Program-made: the position numbers and the translations under genes
Source: Nocardia acidivorans NBRC 108247
GTDB lineage: Bacteria > Actinomycetota > Actinomycetes > Mycobacteriales > Mycobacteriaceae
Direction: 5' to 3'
Length of the DNA stretch: 64,000 nt
Assembly: GCF_001625085.1 (NCBI RefSeq)
Contig: NZ_BDAW01000005.1
Coordinates: 1-64,000, forward strand
The notes under the pieces: generated by a model
What the model was told of the DNA's origin: nothing
What the model saw: only the letters and a program-made list of their open reading frames with translations
The model's database searches: none
In this document: one piece after another, positions 9,650 through 16,665 of the stretch
How the letters are laid out: each line of letters opens with the position of its first letter
Numbering within the stretch: the stretch's first letter is position 1

Positions 9650-11386
9650 ATGACGAAGAACCCGCGATCGCAGTTTCTAGGCCCCGAACAGCGCGAAGAA
9701 GCCTGGGCGCGGTTGGGCGAGGACGCCTTCGATGTGGTGGTGATCGGCGGCGGCGTGGTCGGCGCGGGGATCGCACTCGATGCCGCGACCCGTGGCCTGG
9801 AGGTTGCCCTCGTGGAGGCCCGCGATCTCGCCTCGGGCACCTCCAGTCGCTCATCGAAGATGTTCCACGGCGGCCTGCGCTATCTGGAGATGATGGAGTT
9901 CGGGCTGGTGCGCGAGGCCCTGCACGAGCGTGAACTCTCGCTCTCCAAACTGGCGCCGCATCTGGTGAAGCCGCTGAAGTTCCTGTACCCGCTCACCCAC
10001 TACGGCTGGGAGCGGCCGTACGTCGCCGCCGGGCTCACCCTGTACGACACCATGGGCGGTGCGAAATCCGTTCCGGGACAGCATCATCTGACCAAGTCCG
10101 GGGCACTGCGGCTCGCGCCCGGGCTCAAGCACAATGCGCTCACCGGCGGGCTCACCTATTACGACACGGTCGTCGACGACGCCCGGCATACCATGACCCT
10201 CGCCCGCACGGCCGCGCACTACGGTGCGGTCATTCGCACCTCCACGCAGGTGGTGGGGTTCCTGCGGGAGGCCGATCGCGTGGTCGGGGTGACGGTGCAC
10301 GACAGTGAGGACGGTCGCCGCACCGAGGTGCGCGGCAGTGTGGTCATCAATGCCACGGGCGTCTGGACCGATGAGCTTCAGGCTCTGGCGCATCAACGCG
10401 GTCGATTCCATGTGCGAGCGTCTAAAGGTGTGCACATTGTGGTCCCGCGTGACCGCATTGCCAGCGATACCTCCATCATTCTGCGCACGCCGACCTCGGT
10501 GCTGTTCGTCATCATGTGGGGTACCGATCACTGGTTGATCGGCACCACCGACACCGACTGGAATCTGGATCTCGCGCATCCGGCCGCCACCAAGAGCGAT
10601 ATCGACTATCTGCTCGAGCACGTCAACGATGTGCTGGTCACCCCGCTCACCCACGCCGATATCACCGGCGTCTACGCGGGCCTGCGCCCGCTGCTCGCCG
10701 GGGAGAGCGATCAAACCTCCAAACTCTCCCGCGAACACGCCGTCGCCCGTATCGCCCCCGGCCTGGTGGCCATCGCGGGCGGCAAGTACACCACCTACCG
10801 TGTCATGGCCTATGACGCGGTGGATGAAGCGGCACAGGACATTCCGCGTCGCGTCCCGCCCACCATCACCGACAAGGTGCCGCTGCTCGGCGCGGACGGC
10901 TACCACGCCCTGTTGAACCAGACCCCACACCTGGCCGAGAAGTACGGCGTCCACCCGTACCGAATCCAGCACCTGCTCAACAGGTATGGCTCCCTCATCG
11001 AAGAGGTCCTGGGCCTGGCCGAAGGCAAACCCGAACTCCTGCAGCCGATCGAAGCCTCCCCCGGCTACCTCCGGGTCGAGGCCGTGTACGCCGCGGCCGC
11101 CGAAGCCGCCCTGCACCTGGACGATATCCTCGCCCGCCGCACCCGCATCTCCATCGAATACGCCCACCGCGGCGTCGACTGCGCCGACCAAGTGGCGCGC
11201 CTGGTAGCCCCCGTCCTGGGCTGGGACGAAGCCGAGATCACCCGCGAAATAGCTACCTACACGGCCCGAGTCCAAGCGGAAATCGAATCCCAAACCCGCC
11301 CCGACGACGCCTCGGCAGATGCCCTCCGCGCCGCCGCCCCCGAACCCCGCCCTCAAATCCTGGAGCCCGTCCCGGTCGAAAAGTAG
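9650..11386 (+). CDS. glpD: Glycerol-3-phosphate dehydrogenase (FAD-dependent, membrane-associated)
   Basis: Oxidises glycerol-3-phosphate to dihydroxyacetone phosphate and passes electrons to quinone at the inner face of the membrane. FAD motif GGGVVGAGIALDAATRG is near residue 31, followed by SGTSSRSSKMFHGGLRYL, both typical of GlpD. The 578-aa length fits; the C-terminal extension after about 545 is Glu/Pro-rich. Ribosome site GGAGG precedes ATG 9650. It probably corresponds to M. tuberculosis glpD2 (Rv3302c) by position. It is paired divergently with glpK, which supplies its substrate. Confidence 0.96.
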   Translation: MTKNPRSQFLGPEQREEAWARLGEDAFDVVVIGGGVVGAGIALDAATRGLEVALVEARDLASGTSSRSSKMFHGGLRYLEMMEFGLVREALHERELSLSKLAPHLVKPLKFLYPLTHYGWERPYVAAGLTLYDTMGGAKSVPGQHHLTKSGALRLAPGLKHNALTGGLTYYDTVVDDARHTMTLARTAAHYGAVIRTSTQVVGFLREADRVVGVTVHDSEDGRRTEVRGSVVINATGVWTDELQALAHQRGRFHVRASKGVHIVVPRDRIASDTSIILRTPTSVLFVIMWGTDHWLIGTTDTDWNLDLAHPAATKSDIDYLLEHVNDVLVTPLTHADITGVYAGLRPLLAGESDQTSKLSREHAVARIAPGLVAIAGGKYTTYRVMAYDAVDEAAQDIPRRVPPTITDKVPLLGADGYHALLNQTPHLAEKYGVHPYRIQHLLNRYGSLIEEVLGLAEGKPELLQPIEASPGYLRVEAVYAAAAEAALHLDDILARRTRISIEYAHRGVDCADQVARLVAPVLGWDEAEITREIATYTARVQAEIESQTRPDDASADALRAAAPEPRPQILEPVPVEK

Positions 11387-11460
11387 TCGCACACGGGCGA
11401 AGCGCGGGGATATTAGTGCGATGATCGTTGTGCTGCGGTGCATTTCCAGTGGGGGCGACG

Positions 11461-12120
11461 ATGACAGAAGCGGATGCGGGCTCCGGCCGGGGCGAGGACG
11501 TCACGGACTCGGATATTGCGGCCGCGCGGGAAGCTCTCGCTCAGCATGAGAAGTTGCTCGAGATGTGGCGGTCCGAGCCGGATCCGTTTGCCTACAAGGG
11601 GTTCAAACGGAGTGTGTTCAGTGGACCGGCGCATTTGCGGTCCGATTTGGACAGTGCCATGGGTCATGCGCCGGTGAGTGAGTTGGATGCGCTCATGCGG
11701 CTGGTGGGAGAGGGCGACTTGCGGGCGTTCGACCTACGACGGGCGAGCGATCGCTGGCGACGGATCTACTTTCTGCTGGGGTTGCCCGCGGCCATTCTGG
11801 CCGCGGTGTCGGGGGCCGCCGGTCTGGCCACCGAGCAGTTGCGGATACCCGCGGCACTGGTCGCGCTGGTGTCGGCGGGCCTGTCCGCCGCGGTGACCTT
11901 CCTCAACAGTGACGACAGGGCGAAGGTTTCGCACATGCTCAGCGCGGCATGGCAGGAGTTCGCCGACGACGCCCGGATGGCGATCTTGAGGTTCAAGAGG
12001 GCCGCCGACAGCGATCAGAACGCAATGGAGACAACGTTGCTGGAGCTACAGCGACGCAAAGGACGGCTGCTACGCGGCGAATTGCCTCGACCCGAACCAC
12101 CGAGAGCGATAGAGGACTGA
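11461..12120 (+). CDS. SLATT-like two-transmembrane protein
   Basis: 219-aa protein of unproven function. A charged N-terminal region (1-95) is followed by two closely spaced hydrophobic helices (about 103-124 and 127-145). The turn then runs FLNSDDRAKVSHMLSAAWQE into a charged helix that probably forms a coiled coil. This order, with 'TFLNxxxRAxxHxxAAxxY'-like spacing after the second helix, resembles SLATT domains, proposed pore-forming effectors of nucleotide-activated conflict systems. No nucleotide-cyclase, SLOG or TIR partner lies beside it, so a defence role is only a possibility. ATG 11461 follows a G-rich ribosome site; the in-frame ATG 11428 lacks one. Confidence 0.6.
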   Translation: MTEADAGSGRGEDVTDSDIAAAREALAQHEKLLEMWRSEPDPFAYKGFKRSVFSGPAHLRSDLDSAMGHAPVSELDALMRLVGEGDLRAFDLRRASDRWRRIYFLLGLPAAILAAVSGAAGLATEQLRIPAALVALVSAGLSAAVTFLNSDDRAKVSHMLSAAWQEFADDARMAILRFKRAADSDQNAMETTLLELQRRKGRLLRGELPRPEPPRAIED

Positions 12121-12300
12121 GTCGAGCCTCGCCGCGCGCTTACCGTCGAATCGGCACGCGGGTGCCGACACCGACTGCGCCAAGGGAAACGACATCCTCG
12201 GCGCGCTGCTGACGCCGCTGATCATTCTCGGCGGCTCCGGGCACACCCAACTCTGACCGGCGGGGGCGGCGGGCCGGATGTGGGATGGAATGCTGAAGGG
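12121..12300. other. Intergenic gap with a possible coding fragment
   Basis: No complete gene. One plus-strand frame is open from 12113 to the TGA at 12254-12256 and ends ILGALLTPLIILGGSG, which looks like the tail of a membrane or secreted protein, but it has no start codon. It may be a remnant. Confidence 0.3.
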
Positions 12301-13002
12301 ATGGTGGTGGACAAGCTCGTGAGCCCCGGCGGGCGGTGGGGTGATCACAATGCCGAGCGGCGGCGGGTGATCATGGACGCGCTCATCGAGTTGATCGAGG
12401 AGTTCGAGCCGGGGTCGGAGATTCCCCTGCAGGCCATCGCCGATCGGGCGGGGGTGAAGCGCTCGGTCATCTACCGGCATTTCGTCGATCGAAGAGAACT
12501 CGATGCCCGCACTCGGCAGTACGCGGTCGAATTGCATTTGGACGAGGTGACTCCCACCCTCGATCCGGACGACACCTTGCGCGAGACGATCTTTCGCACG
12601 GTCGACGGTTATGTGCGGCTGGTGTCGGCGCGCCCGCGGCTGAACGAGTGGGTCGAACGCGGCCCCGGCAGTCAGGACCCGAGTGGGCAGGCGGTCGTCT
12701 CCGGCACCAAAGCCGCTATCGCCGAACGTATTTCGGTCCTCTTCGAGACCGCCGCGGCGGTTCTCGGACAGACCGATCCCGGTATCGAGGTGGCCGCGTT
12801 CGCGATCGTCTCGATGGTCGACGGCGCGGTGACCCGCTGGCTGCACACCCGCCCCGACGGCTATGGCGCGACCGCGGTGAGCCGCCTGCTCACCGATTCG
12901 ATCGTGTATCTGGTCCAGGGGCATGCGCGCGTACGGGACATCGAGGTCGATCCCGATATCCCGGTCGGGGAGCTGCTGACCCGCGCCTCCGCCGCGCTGT
13001 AA
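12301..13002 (+). CDS. TetR-family transcriptional regulator (of the AurF-like oxygenase gene)
   Basis: TetR repressor of about 233 aa. The DNA-binding helix-turn-helix is IPLQAIADRAGVKRSVIYRHF (about residues 42-62 in two overlapping parts), followed by an all-helical ligand domain of normal size. The start could be ATG 12301, GTG 12304 or GTG 12307; GAAGGG just upstream fits the last best. Two matching palindromes flank the promoter of the di-iron oxygenase gene directly downstream, making this its likely repressor. The inducer is unknown. Confidence 0.88.
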   Translation: MVVDKLVSPGGRWGDHNAERRRVIMDALIELIEEFEPGSEIPLQAIADRAGVKRSVIYRHFVDRRELDARTRQYAVELHLDEVTPTLDPDDTLRETIFRTVDGYVRLVSARPRLNEWVERGPGSQDPSGQAVVSGTKAAIAERISVLFETAAAVLGQTDPGIEVAAFAIVSMVDGAVTRWLHTRPDGYGATAVSRLLTDSIVYLVQGHARVRDIEVDPDIPVGELLTRASAAL

Positions 13003-13015
13003 CCGCACCGTTCCT

Positions 13016-13042
13016 TTGATCGTGACACTCTGTCGCGATCAA
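13016..13042. promoter_or_regulatory. Operator 1 upstream of the AurF-like gene
   Basis: Inverted repeat: TTGATCGTGACA (13016-13027), spacer CTC, TGTCGCGATCAA (13031-13042), 11 of 12 positions paired. It ends 3 bp before the predicted -35 box. The core matches operator 2. Confidence 0.7.
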
Positions 13043-13045
13043 CCC

Positions 13046-13074
13046 TTGTCCCGACCCCGGTGTGGCGCTACCGT
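13046..13074 (+). promoter_or_regulatory. Promoter of the AurF-like gene
   Basis: -35 TTGTCC (13046-13051), 17-bp spacer, -10 TACCGT (13069-13074). Transcription should start near 13081. It is flanked on both sides by related palindromes. Confidence 0.65.
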
Positions 13075-13082
13075 AACCATGT

Positions 13083-13105
13083 GACCGCGACATGGTGTCG
13101 CGGTC
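13083..13105. promoter_or_regulatory. Operator 2 in the 5' leader of the AurF-like gene
   Basis: Perfect inverted repeat: GACCGCGACA (13083-13092), spacer TGG, TGTCGCGGTC (13096-13105). It begins just downstream of the predicted transcription start and shares the CGYGACA-N3-TGTCGCG core with operator 1. Confidence 0.75.
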
Positions 13106-13125
13106 GGGGTTCGAGGAGTCAGCCG

Positions 13126-14103
13126 ATGACGTCGTCCACACACGCCAAGCCCACCCACCGGCACGAGCACTACAACGAAACACTCTCCACCCTGTCGGAG
13201 GGATCGGTGCATCGCCGCTTCGACCCATTCCTCGATATCGCCTGGGACGACCCGAGTTTCGTGATCGAACCCGATGACGAGCGCTGGATCCTGCCCACCG
13301 CGGACCCGTTCGGCGCGCACCCCTGGTATCGCGCGCTCCCGAGGGAACAGCAGATTCGCATCGGTATGTGGCGGCAGGCCAATATCGCCAAGGTCGGCCT
13401 GCAATTCGAGAACATCCTCATCCGCGGACTCATGCAGTACGTCTTCACCCTGCCCAACGGCTCCCCGGAATTCCGCTACAGCACCCACGAAGCCGCCGAG
13501 GAATGCAACCACACCCAGATGTTCCAGGAGGTGGTCAACCGCATCGGCATGGACGTGCCCGGCATGAGCCGCACCACCCGCGCCCTGGCCCCGATCATTC
13601 CGCTGGTCCCGATCCTGTTCCCGACCTGGTTCTTCGTCATGGTCCTGGCCGGTGAGGAACCGATCGACCACGGCCAGAAGGCCATCCTGCGCTCGGACAC
13701 CGAAATGCATCCGATGATCACCCGCGTCATGCAGATCCACGTCGCCGAGGAAGCCCGCCACATCTCCTTCGCCCACGAATACGTCGAACACCACGCCCCG
13801 ACCCTGGCGCCGATCAGTCGCTTCGCTTTGTCACTGCTCACCCCCATCACCATGCGGGTCGCGCTGTGGCTGATCGCCGTCCCCCCGCGCCGCTTCCGCC
13901 GCGAATTCGACGTCCCCCGTGCGGTTTTCAAAGACGTCTACTGGCGCAGCCCCGAATCCCGTCAGGCCCTGACCGACTTCTTCGCCGACGTCCGCATGCT
14001 CACCACCAACGCCGGTCTGATGAACCCCCTGGCCCGCCTGCTCTGGAAGATCCTGCGCATCGACGGCCGCCCCGCCCGCTACCGCAGCCAGCCCGCCACC
14101 TAG
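13126..14103 (+). CDS. AurF-like non-haem di-iron oxygenase
   Basis: 325-aa ferritin-like di-iron protein. Candidate iron ligands lie in EAAEECNHTQMF and in EEARHISFAHEYVE (the ExxxH pattern twice). AurF-type enzymes oxidise aromatic amines to nitro groups, but most family members are uncharacterised, so the substrate here is open. Two hydrophobic segments (APIIPLVPILFPTWFFVMVL and the one after ISRFALSLL) could be buried helices or membrane contacts. ATG 13126 has the ribosome site GAGGAG; in-frame GTG 13081 coincides with the predicted transcription start, so a longer leaderless form is possible. Controlled by the adjacent TetR through two operators. Confidence 0.82.
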   Translation: MTSSTHAKPTHRHEHYNETLSTLSEGSVHRRFDPFLDIAWDDPSFVIEPDDERWILPTADPFGAHPWYRALPREQQIRIGMWRQANIAKVGLQFENILIRGLMQYVFTLPNGSPEFRYSTHEAAEECNHTQMFQEVVNRIGMDVPGMSRTTRALAPIIPLVPILFPTWFFVMVLAGEEPIDHGQKAILRSDTEMHPMITRVMQIHVAEEARHISFAHEYVEHHAPTLAPISRFALSLLTPITMRVALWLIAVPPRRFRREFDVPRAVFKDVYWRSPESRQALTDFFADVRMLTTNAGLMNPLARLLWKILRIDGRPARYRSQPAT

Positions 14104-14142
14104 GCCATCGCGATATTCTTCGAGGGCTTGCGAGGTTGCGCG

Positions 14143-15042
14143 TCAGTCCGATAGCCAGTTCAGTTCTTGTGCAAGGGTTTTGGCGGCGGTGCGGATGCGG
14201 TGATGCAGTGGGGTCTGCACGCGGGGGAGGACCAGGTGCATCGTCATGGTGGGCGCGCCGCGCAGCGGCCGCCAGGTGAGTCCGGCCGGTGCCACCGTGA
14301 CCGCGGTTTCACCGGCCGGCGCGAGGGTGAGCCCGTCGCGTAGGTCCCGCTGCAACATGTCGAAAGAGACGGCGGGCGTGTGGAATCGGAGAATCGGTCC
14401 GGCGTCCTGGAAGGTGGCGGCCAGCTGATCGTGGATGACGGGGTTGGCCGTGCGGTCGGGGAGCCGCAGCGGATAGGCGGCCGCATCGGCGATCTCGATC
14501 TCCGCGTGTTCGGCCAGTGGATGATGTTGTGCCAGTTGAACTCCGATGCGCATGCGCCGCAGCGGAAAACGGCGCACGCCACGACCCGGCTGTTCACCGC
14601 GGGTGATCCCCGCGTCGATGCGGCCGTCGGCGACCGCGGCGGAGATCTCCGGTGTCGCCATCGGAACCGCGCCGACCTCGAGTCCCGGACTGTCGCGAAT
14701 AAGCCTGTCCACCAGCGCCGGTGCCGTTTCGGCACCCGCGCTGAGGCTGTAGCCGATGCGCAATGTGCCCAGTTCCCCTGCACCCGCCTTCCGGGCGGTG
14801 TCCCATGCCCGGTCCAATGCCGCCAGCGCGGGTGGCGCGGATTCCGCCAAAGCCGCACCGGCCGTGGTCAATACGACGCTGCGCGTATTGCGAACCAGCA
14901 GACCGGTGCCGAGTTCTGCTTCCAATCGGCGCATTCGGGCACTGAGCGCGGGCTGCGCGATACCGATCCGTGCCGCCGCGCGGGTGAAGTTCAACTCCTG
15001 CGCCAGCACCAGGAAGTACCGCAGGCTCACCGTATCCGGCAA
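14143..15042 (-). CDS. LysR-family transcriptional regulator
   Basis: 299-aa LysR regulator. The winged HTH is in residues 1-60 (FTRAAARIGIAQPALSARMRRLEAELG), followed by a periplasmic-binding-protein-like co-inducer domain (residues 90-295). TTG 15042 has the ribosome site GGGAGGG 6 nt upstream; GTG 15030, giving MSLRYFLVLAQ, is the alternative. It is divergent from the EthD-like gene, the usual arrangement for a LysR target. Confidence 0.88.
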   Translation of the reverse strand: MPDTVSLRYFLVLAQELNFTRAAARIGIAQPALSARMRRLEAELGTGLLVRNTRSVVLTTAGAALAESAPPALAALDRAWDTARKAGAGELGTLRIGYSLSAGAETAPALVDRLIRDSPGLEVGAVPMATPEISAAVADGRIDAGITRGEQPGRGVRRFPLRRMRIGVQLAQHHPLAEHAEIEIADAAAYPLRLPDRTANPVIHDQLAATFQDAGPILRFHTPAVSFDMLQRDLRDGLTLAPAGETAVTVAPAGLTWRPLRGAPTMTMHLVLPRVQTPLHHRIRTAAKTLAQELNWLSD

Positions 15043-15136
15043 TCTACGCCCTCCCTCCCGATTGATAACGATCCGTTCTGAGTCTATCCCGCCCCGGTCT
15101 TTCCCTCGACCACGTGTCAGGCCCTAACCTGCGGAT

Positions 15137-15208
15137 ATGACGTTTCAACCGACCGCGGTACCGGATATCGCGCTCACCCACACCGACGCAGGAGGCAGTC
15201 ATGCATAA
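15137..15208 (+). CDS. Possible 23-codon leader ORF before the EthD-like gene
   Basis: ATG 15137 opens a 23-codon frame (MTFQPTAVPDIALTHT...) whose TAA (15206-15208) overlaps the first codons of the EthD-like gene. It contains that gene's ribosome site, so translation could couple the two. It may equally be chance in the LysR-EthD intergenic region. Confidence 0.3.
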   Translation: MTFQPTAVPDIALTHTDAGGSHA

Positions 15209-15503
15209 GCTGGTGGTCCTCTACCCCAAGCCCGCGGACCCCGACCACTTCCGCGACTACTACGTGACCAATCACCTTCCGCTGGTCAGGAATTGGCCCG
15301 GCCTGCTCGCGTATCGCTACAGCTTCGACGTCGCGGCGAGCACCGGGGAATCGCCGTATTTCGCGGTCTTCGAAGCCGAATTCGCCGATGCCGCCGCCCT
15401 GGCCGCGTCCCAGGCCTCGGAATACGGCCGGAGAGCGGCCGCCGACGTCGCCAACTACGCCACCGGCGGTGTGGTCGTCATCGACTATCCGGTGCAGAAC
15501 TGA
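15201..15503 (+). CDS. EthD-family dimeric alpha-beta barrel protein
   Basis: 100-aa ferredoxin-like fold protein. The opening HKLVVLYPKPADPDHFRDYY and HLPLVR are characteristic of the EthD family (PF07110). Family members accompany degradative monooxygenases or dehydratases or act in small-molecule turnover; the role here is unknown. AGGAGG precedes the ATG by a good distance. It is divergent from a LysR regulator and followed by another dimeric-barrel protein. Confidence 0.82.
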   Translation: MHKLVVLYPKPADPDHFRDYYVTNHLPLVRNWPGLLAYRYSFDVAASTGESPYFAVFEAEFADAAALAASQASEYGRRAAADVANYATGGVVVIDYPVQN

Positions 15504-15528
15504 GGTAGCCGGGTCCGCAGGGCATTGT

Positions 15529-15534
15529 TAAGTT
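15529..15534 (+). promoter_or_regulatory. -10-like TAAGTT before the NIPSNAP-like gene
   Basis: TAAGTT followed by 5 nt and ATG 15540. The spacing is one base shorter than in the other leaderless starts of this window. Confidence 0.4.
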
Positions 15535-15539
15535 GATGC

Positions 15540-15860
15540 ATGATCACTTGTGTCGTCGAGTACGTGATAGACGCTCGCCAGATCGACGTATTCGAACGCT
15601 TCGCCGCACGGTGGATGGAATTGGTCGAGCGCCACGGCGGGACGCACCACGGCTACTTCCTTCCGTCGGAGGGCGCGAGCGACAAAGCCCTTGCGCTGTT
15701 CAGCTTCTCGAGCCTCGCCGCCTACGAGGAGTACCGCACCCTGTTCGGCACCGACCCCGACTTCGTCGCCGCGGATCGCATCAGAGATGAGAGCGGCTGT
15801 GTACTCCGTTACGAGCGAACCTTCATGCGCCCGCTGCTACCCGGAAGCGCAGGTGTCTGA
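15540..15860 (+). CDS. NIPSNAP-like dimeric alpha-beta barrel protein
   Basis: 106-aa protein with the NIPSNAP pattern: MITCVVEYVIDARQIDVFE at the start, HGGTHHGYFLP in the middle and an aromatic barrel strand (YEEYRTLFGTDPDF). The biochemical role is unknown; the fold binds small hydrophobic ligands in related proteins. It lies 36 bp after the EthD-like gene on the same strand and converges with nei. Confidence 0.72.
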   Translation: MITCVVEYVIDARQIDVFERFAARWMELVERHGGTHHGYFLPSEGASDKALALFSFSSLAAYEEYRTLFGTDPDFVAADRIRDESGCVLRYERTFMRPLLPGSAGV

Positions 15861-15882
15861 CCGCCACCCGTCGGTTACGGGG

Positions 15883-16653
15883 TTACGGGGTTCGGACGGG
15901 TTGGCAGCGGGGGCAGAAGTAGATGCCTCGGTCGGCGCGGGGGAGGGCCGGGTCGTCGGCTAACAGGTGGACGACCATATTGGTGCCGCAGCGGGGACAG
16001 GGGCGGCGCTGGCGGCCGTAGGCCAGTGCGCGCCATGGGGGTTCGTGGGCGGCTTTGGTCAGGACGCGGTGGGCTTCGGCTACCAGGGCGGGGAGATCGT
16101 CGATTTCGCCTACCGGGGTCGCGGGGTGGATTCGGCGGAGGAAGCAGATTTCGCTGCGGTAGATATTGCCGATGCCGGCCAGGTTTCGTTGATCGAGCAG
16201 GGCTAGGCCGATGGGCTGGTCGGGATGGGTCGAGAGGCGCCGGACCGCTTCGGCCGCATCCCAATCGGGGCCGAGCAGGTCGGGGCCGAGGTGGTCGGTG
16301 GCGGTGTGTTCGTCGGGGCGGCGGAGGACTTCGACCAGGCCGAGGGAGAAGCCGACGGCCTCGGAATCCTCGGTGGCCAGGATCAGGCGAGCCGTGAAAC
16401 CCGGCTTGGTCCAGCGCTGGCCGGGGGTGTAGACCCGGTACACGCCTTCCATCTTGAGATGGGTGTGGATGCTCAGGTCGGGGGTGCGTACGAAGAGATG
16501 CTTGCCGTAGCTGCCTACGCTCTCGACCTGTTGCCCGCGCAGGTCGAGGGTGGCGTACCTGGGTACGCGGAAGTCGCTGCGGGTCAGCGTTTTTCCGGCC
16601 AGGGCGGTGCGCAGGCGCGCAGCGGTCAGGTAGACCGTGTCACCTTCGGGCAT
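15883..16653 (-). CDS. nei: Endonuclease VIII-type DNA glycosylase/AP lyase (Nei2-like)
   Basis: Base-excision repair glycosylase for oxidised bases. The mature N-terminus PEGDT gives the catalytic Pro2 and Glu3 of the Fpg/Nei family; a helix-two-turn-helix region (LLDQRNLAGIGNIYRSE) is near residue 163, and a C-terminal zinc finger CPRCG...CPRCQ completes the DNA-binding set. The length of 256 aa fits. Only 12 bp separate it from the lhr stop, so it is probably co-transcribed with lhr, matching M. tuberculosis lhr-nei (Rv3296-Rv3297). Confidence 0.93.
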   Translation of the reverse strand: MPEGDTVYLTAARLRTALAGKTLTRSDFRVPRYATLDLRGQQVESVGSYGKHLFVRTPDLSIHTHLKMEGVYRVYTPGQRWTKPGFTARLILATEDSEAVGFSLGLVEVLRRPDEHTATDHLGPDLLGPDWDAAEAVRRLSTHPDQPIGLALLDQRNLAGIGNIYRSEICFLRRIHPATPVGEIDDLPALVAEAHRVLTKAAHEPPWRALAYGRQRRPCPRCGTNMVVHLLADDPALPRADRGIYFCPRCQPVRTP

Positions 16654-16665
16654 GGGCGATCCCGG

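Noticed and set aside
11461..13002. A complete CBASS-like defence island around the SLATT-like gene
   Set aside because: No cyclase, ubiquitin-like or nuclease genes are nearby; the neighbours are glpD and a TetR-oxygenase pair.
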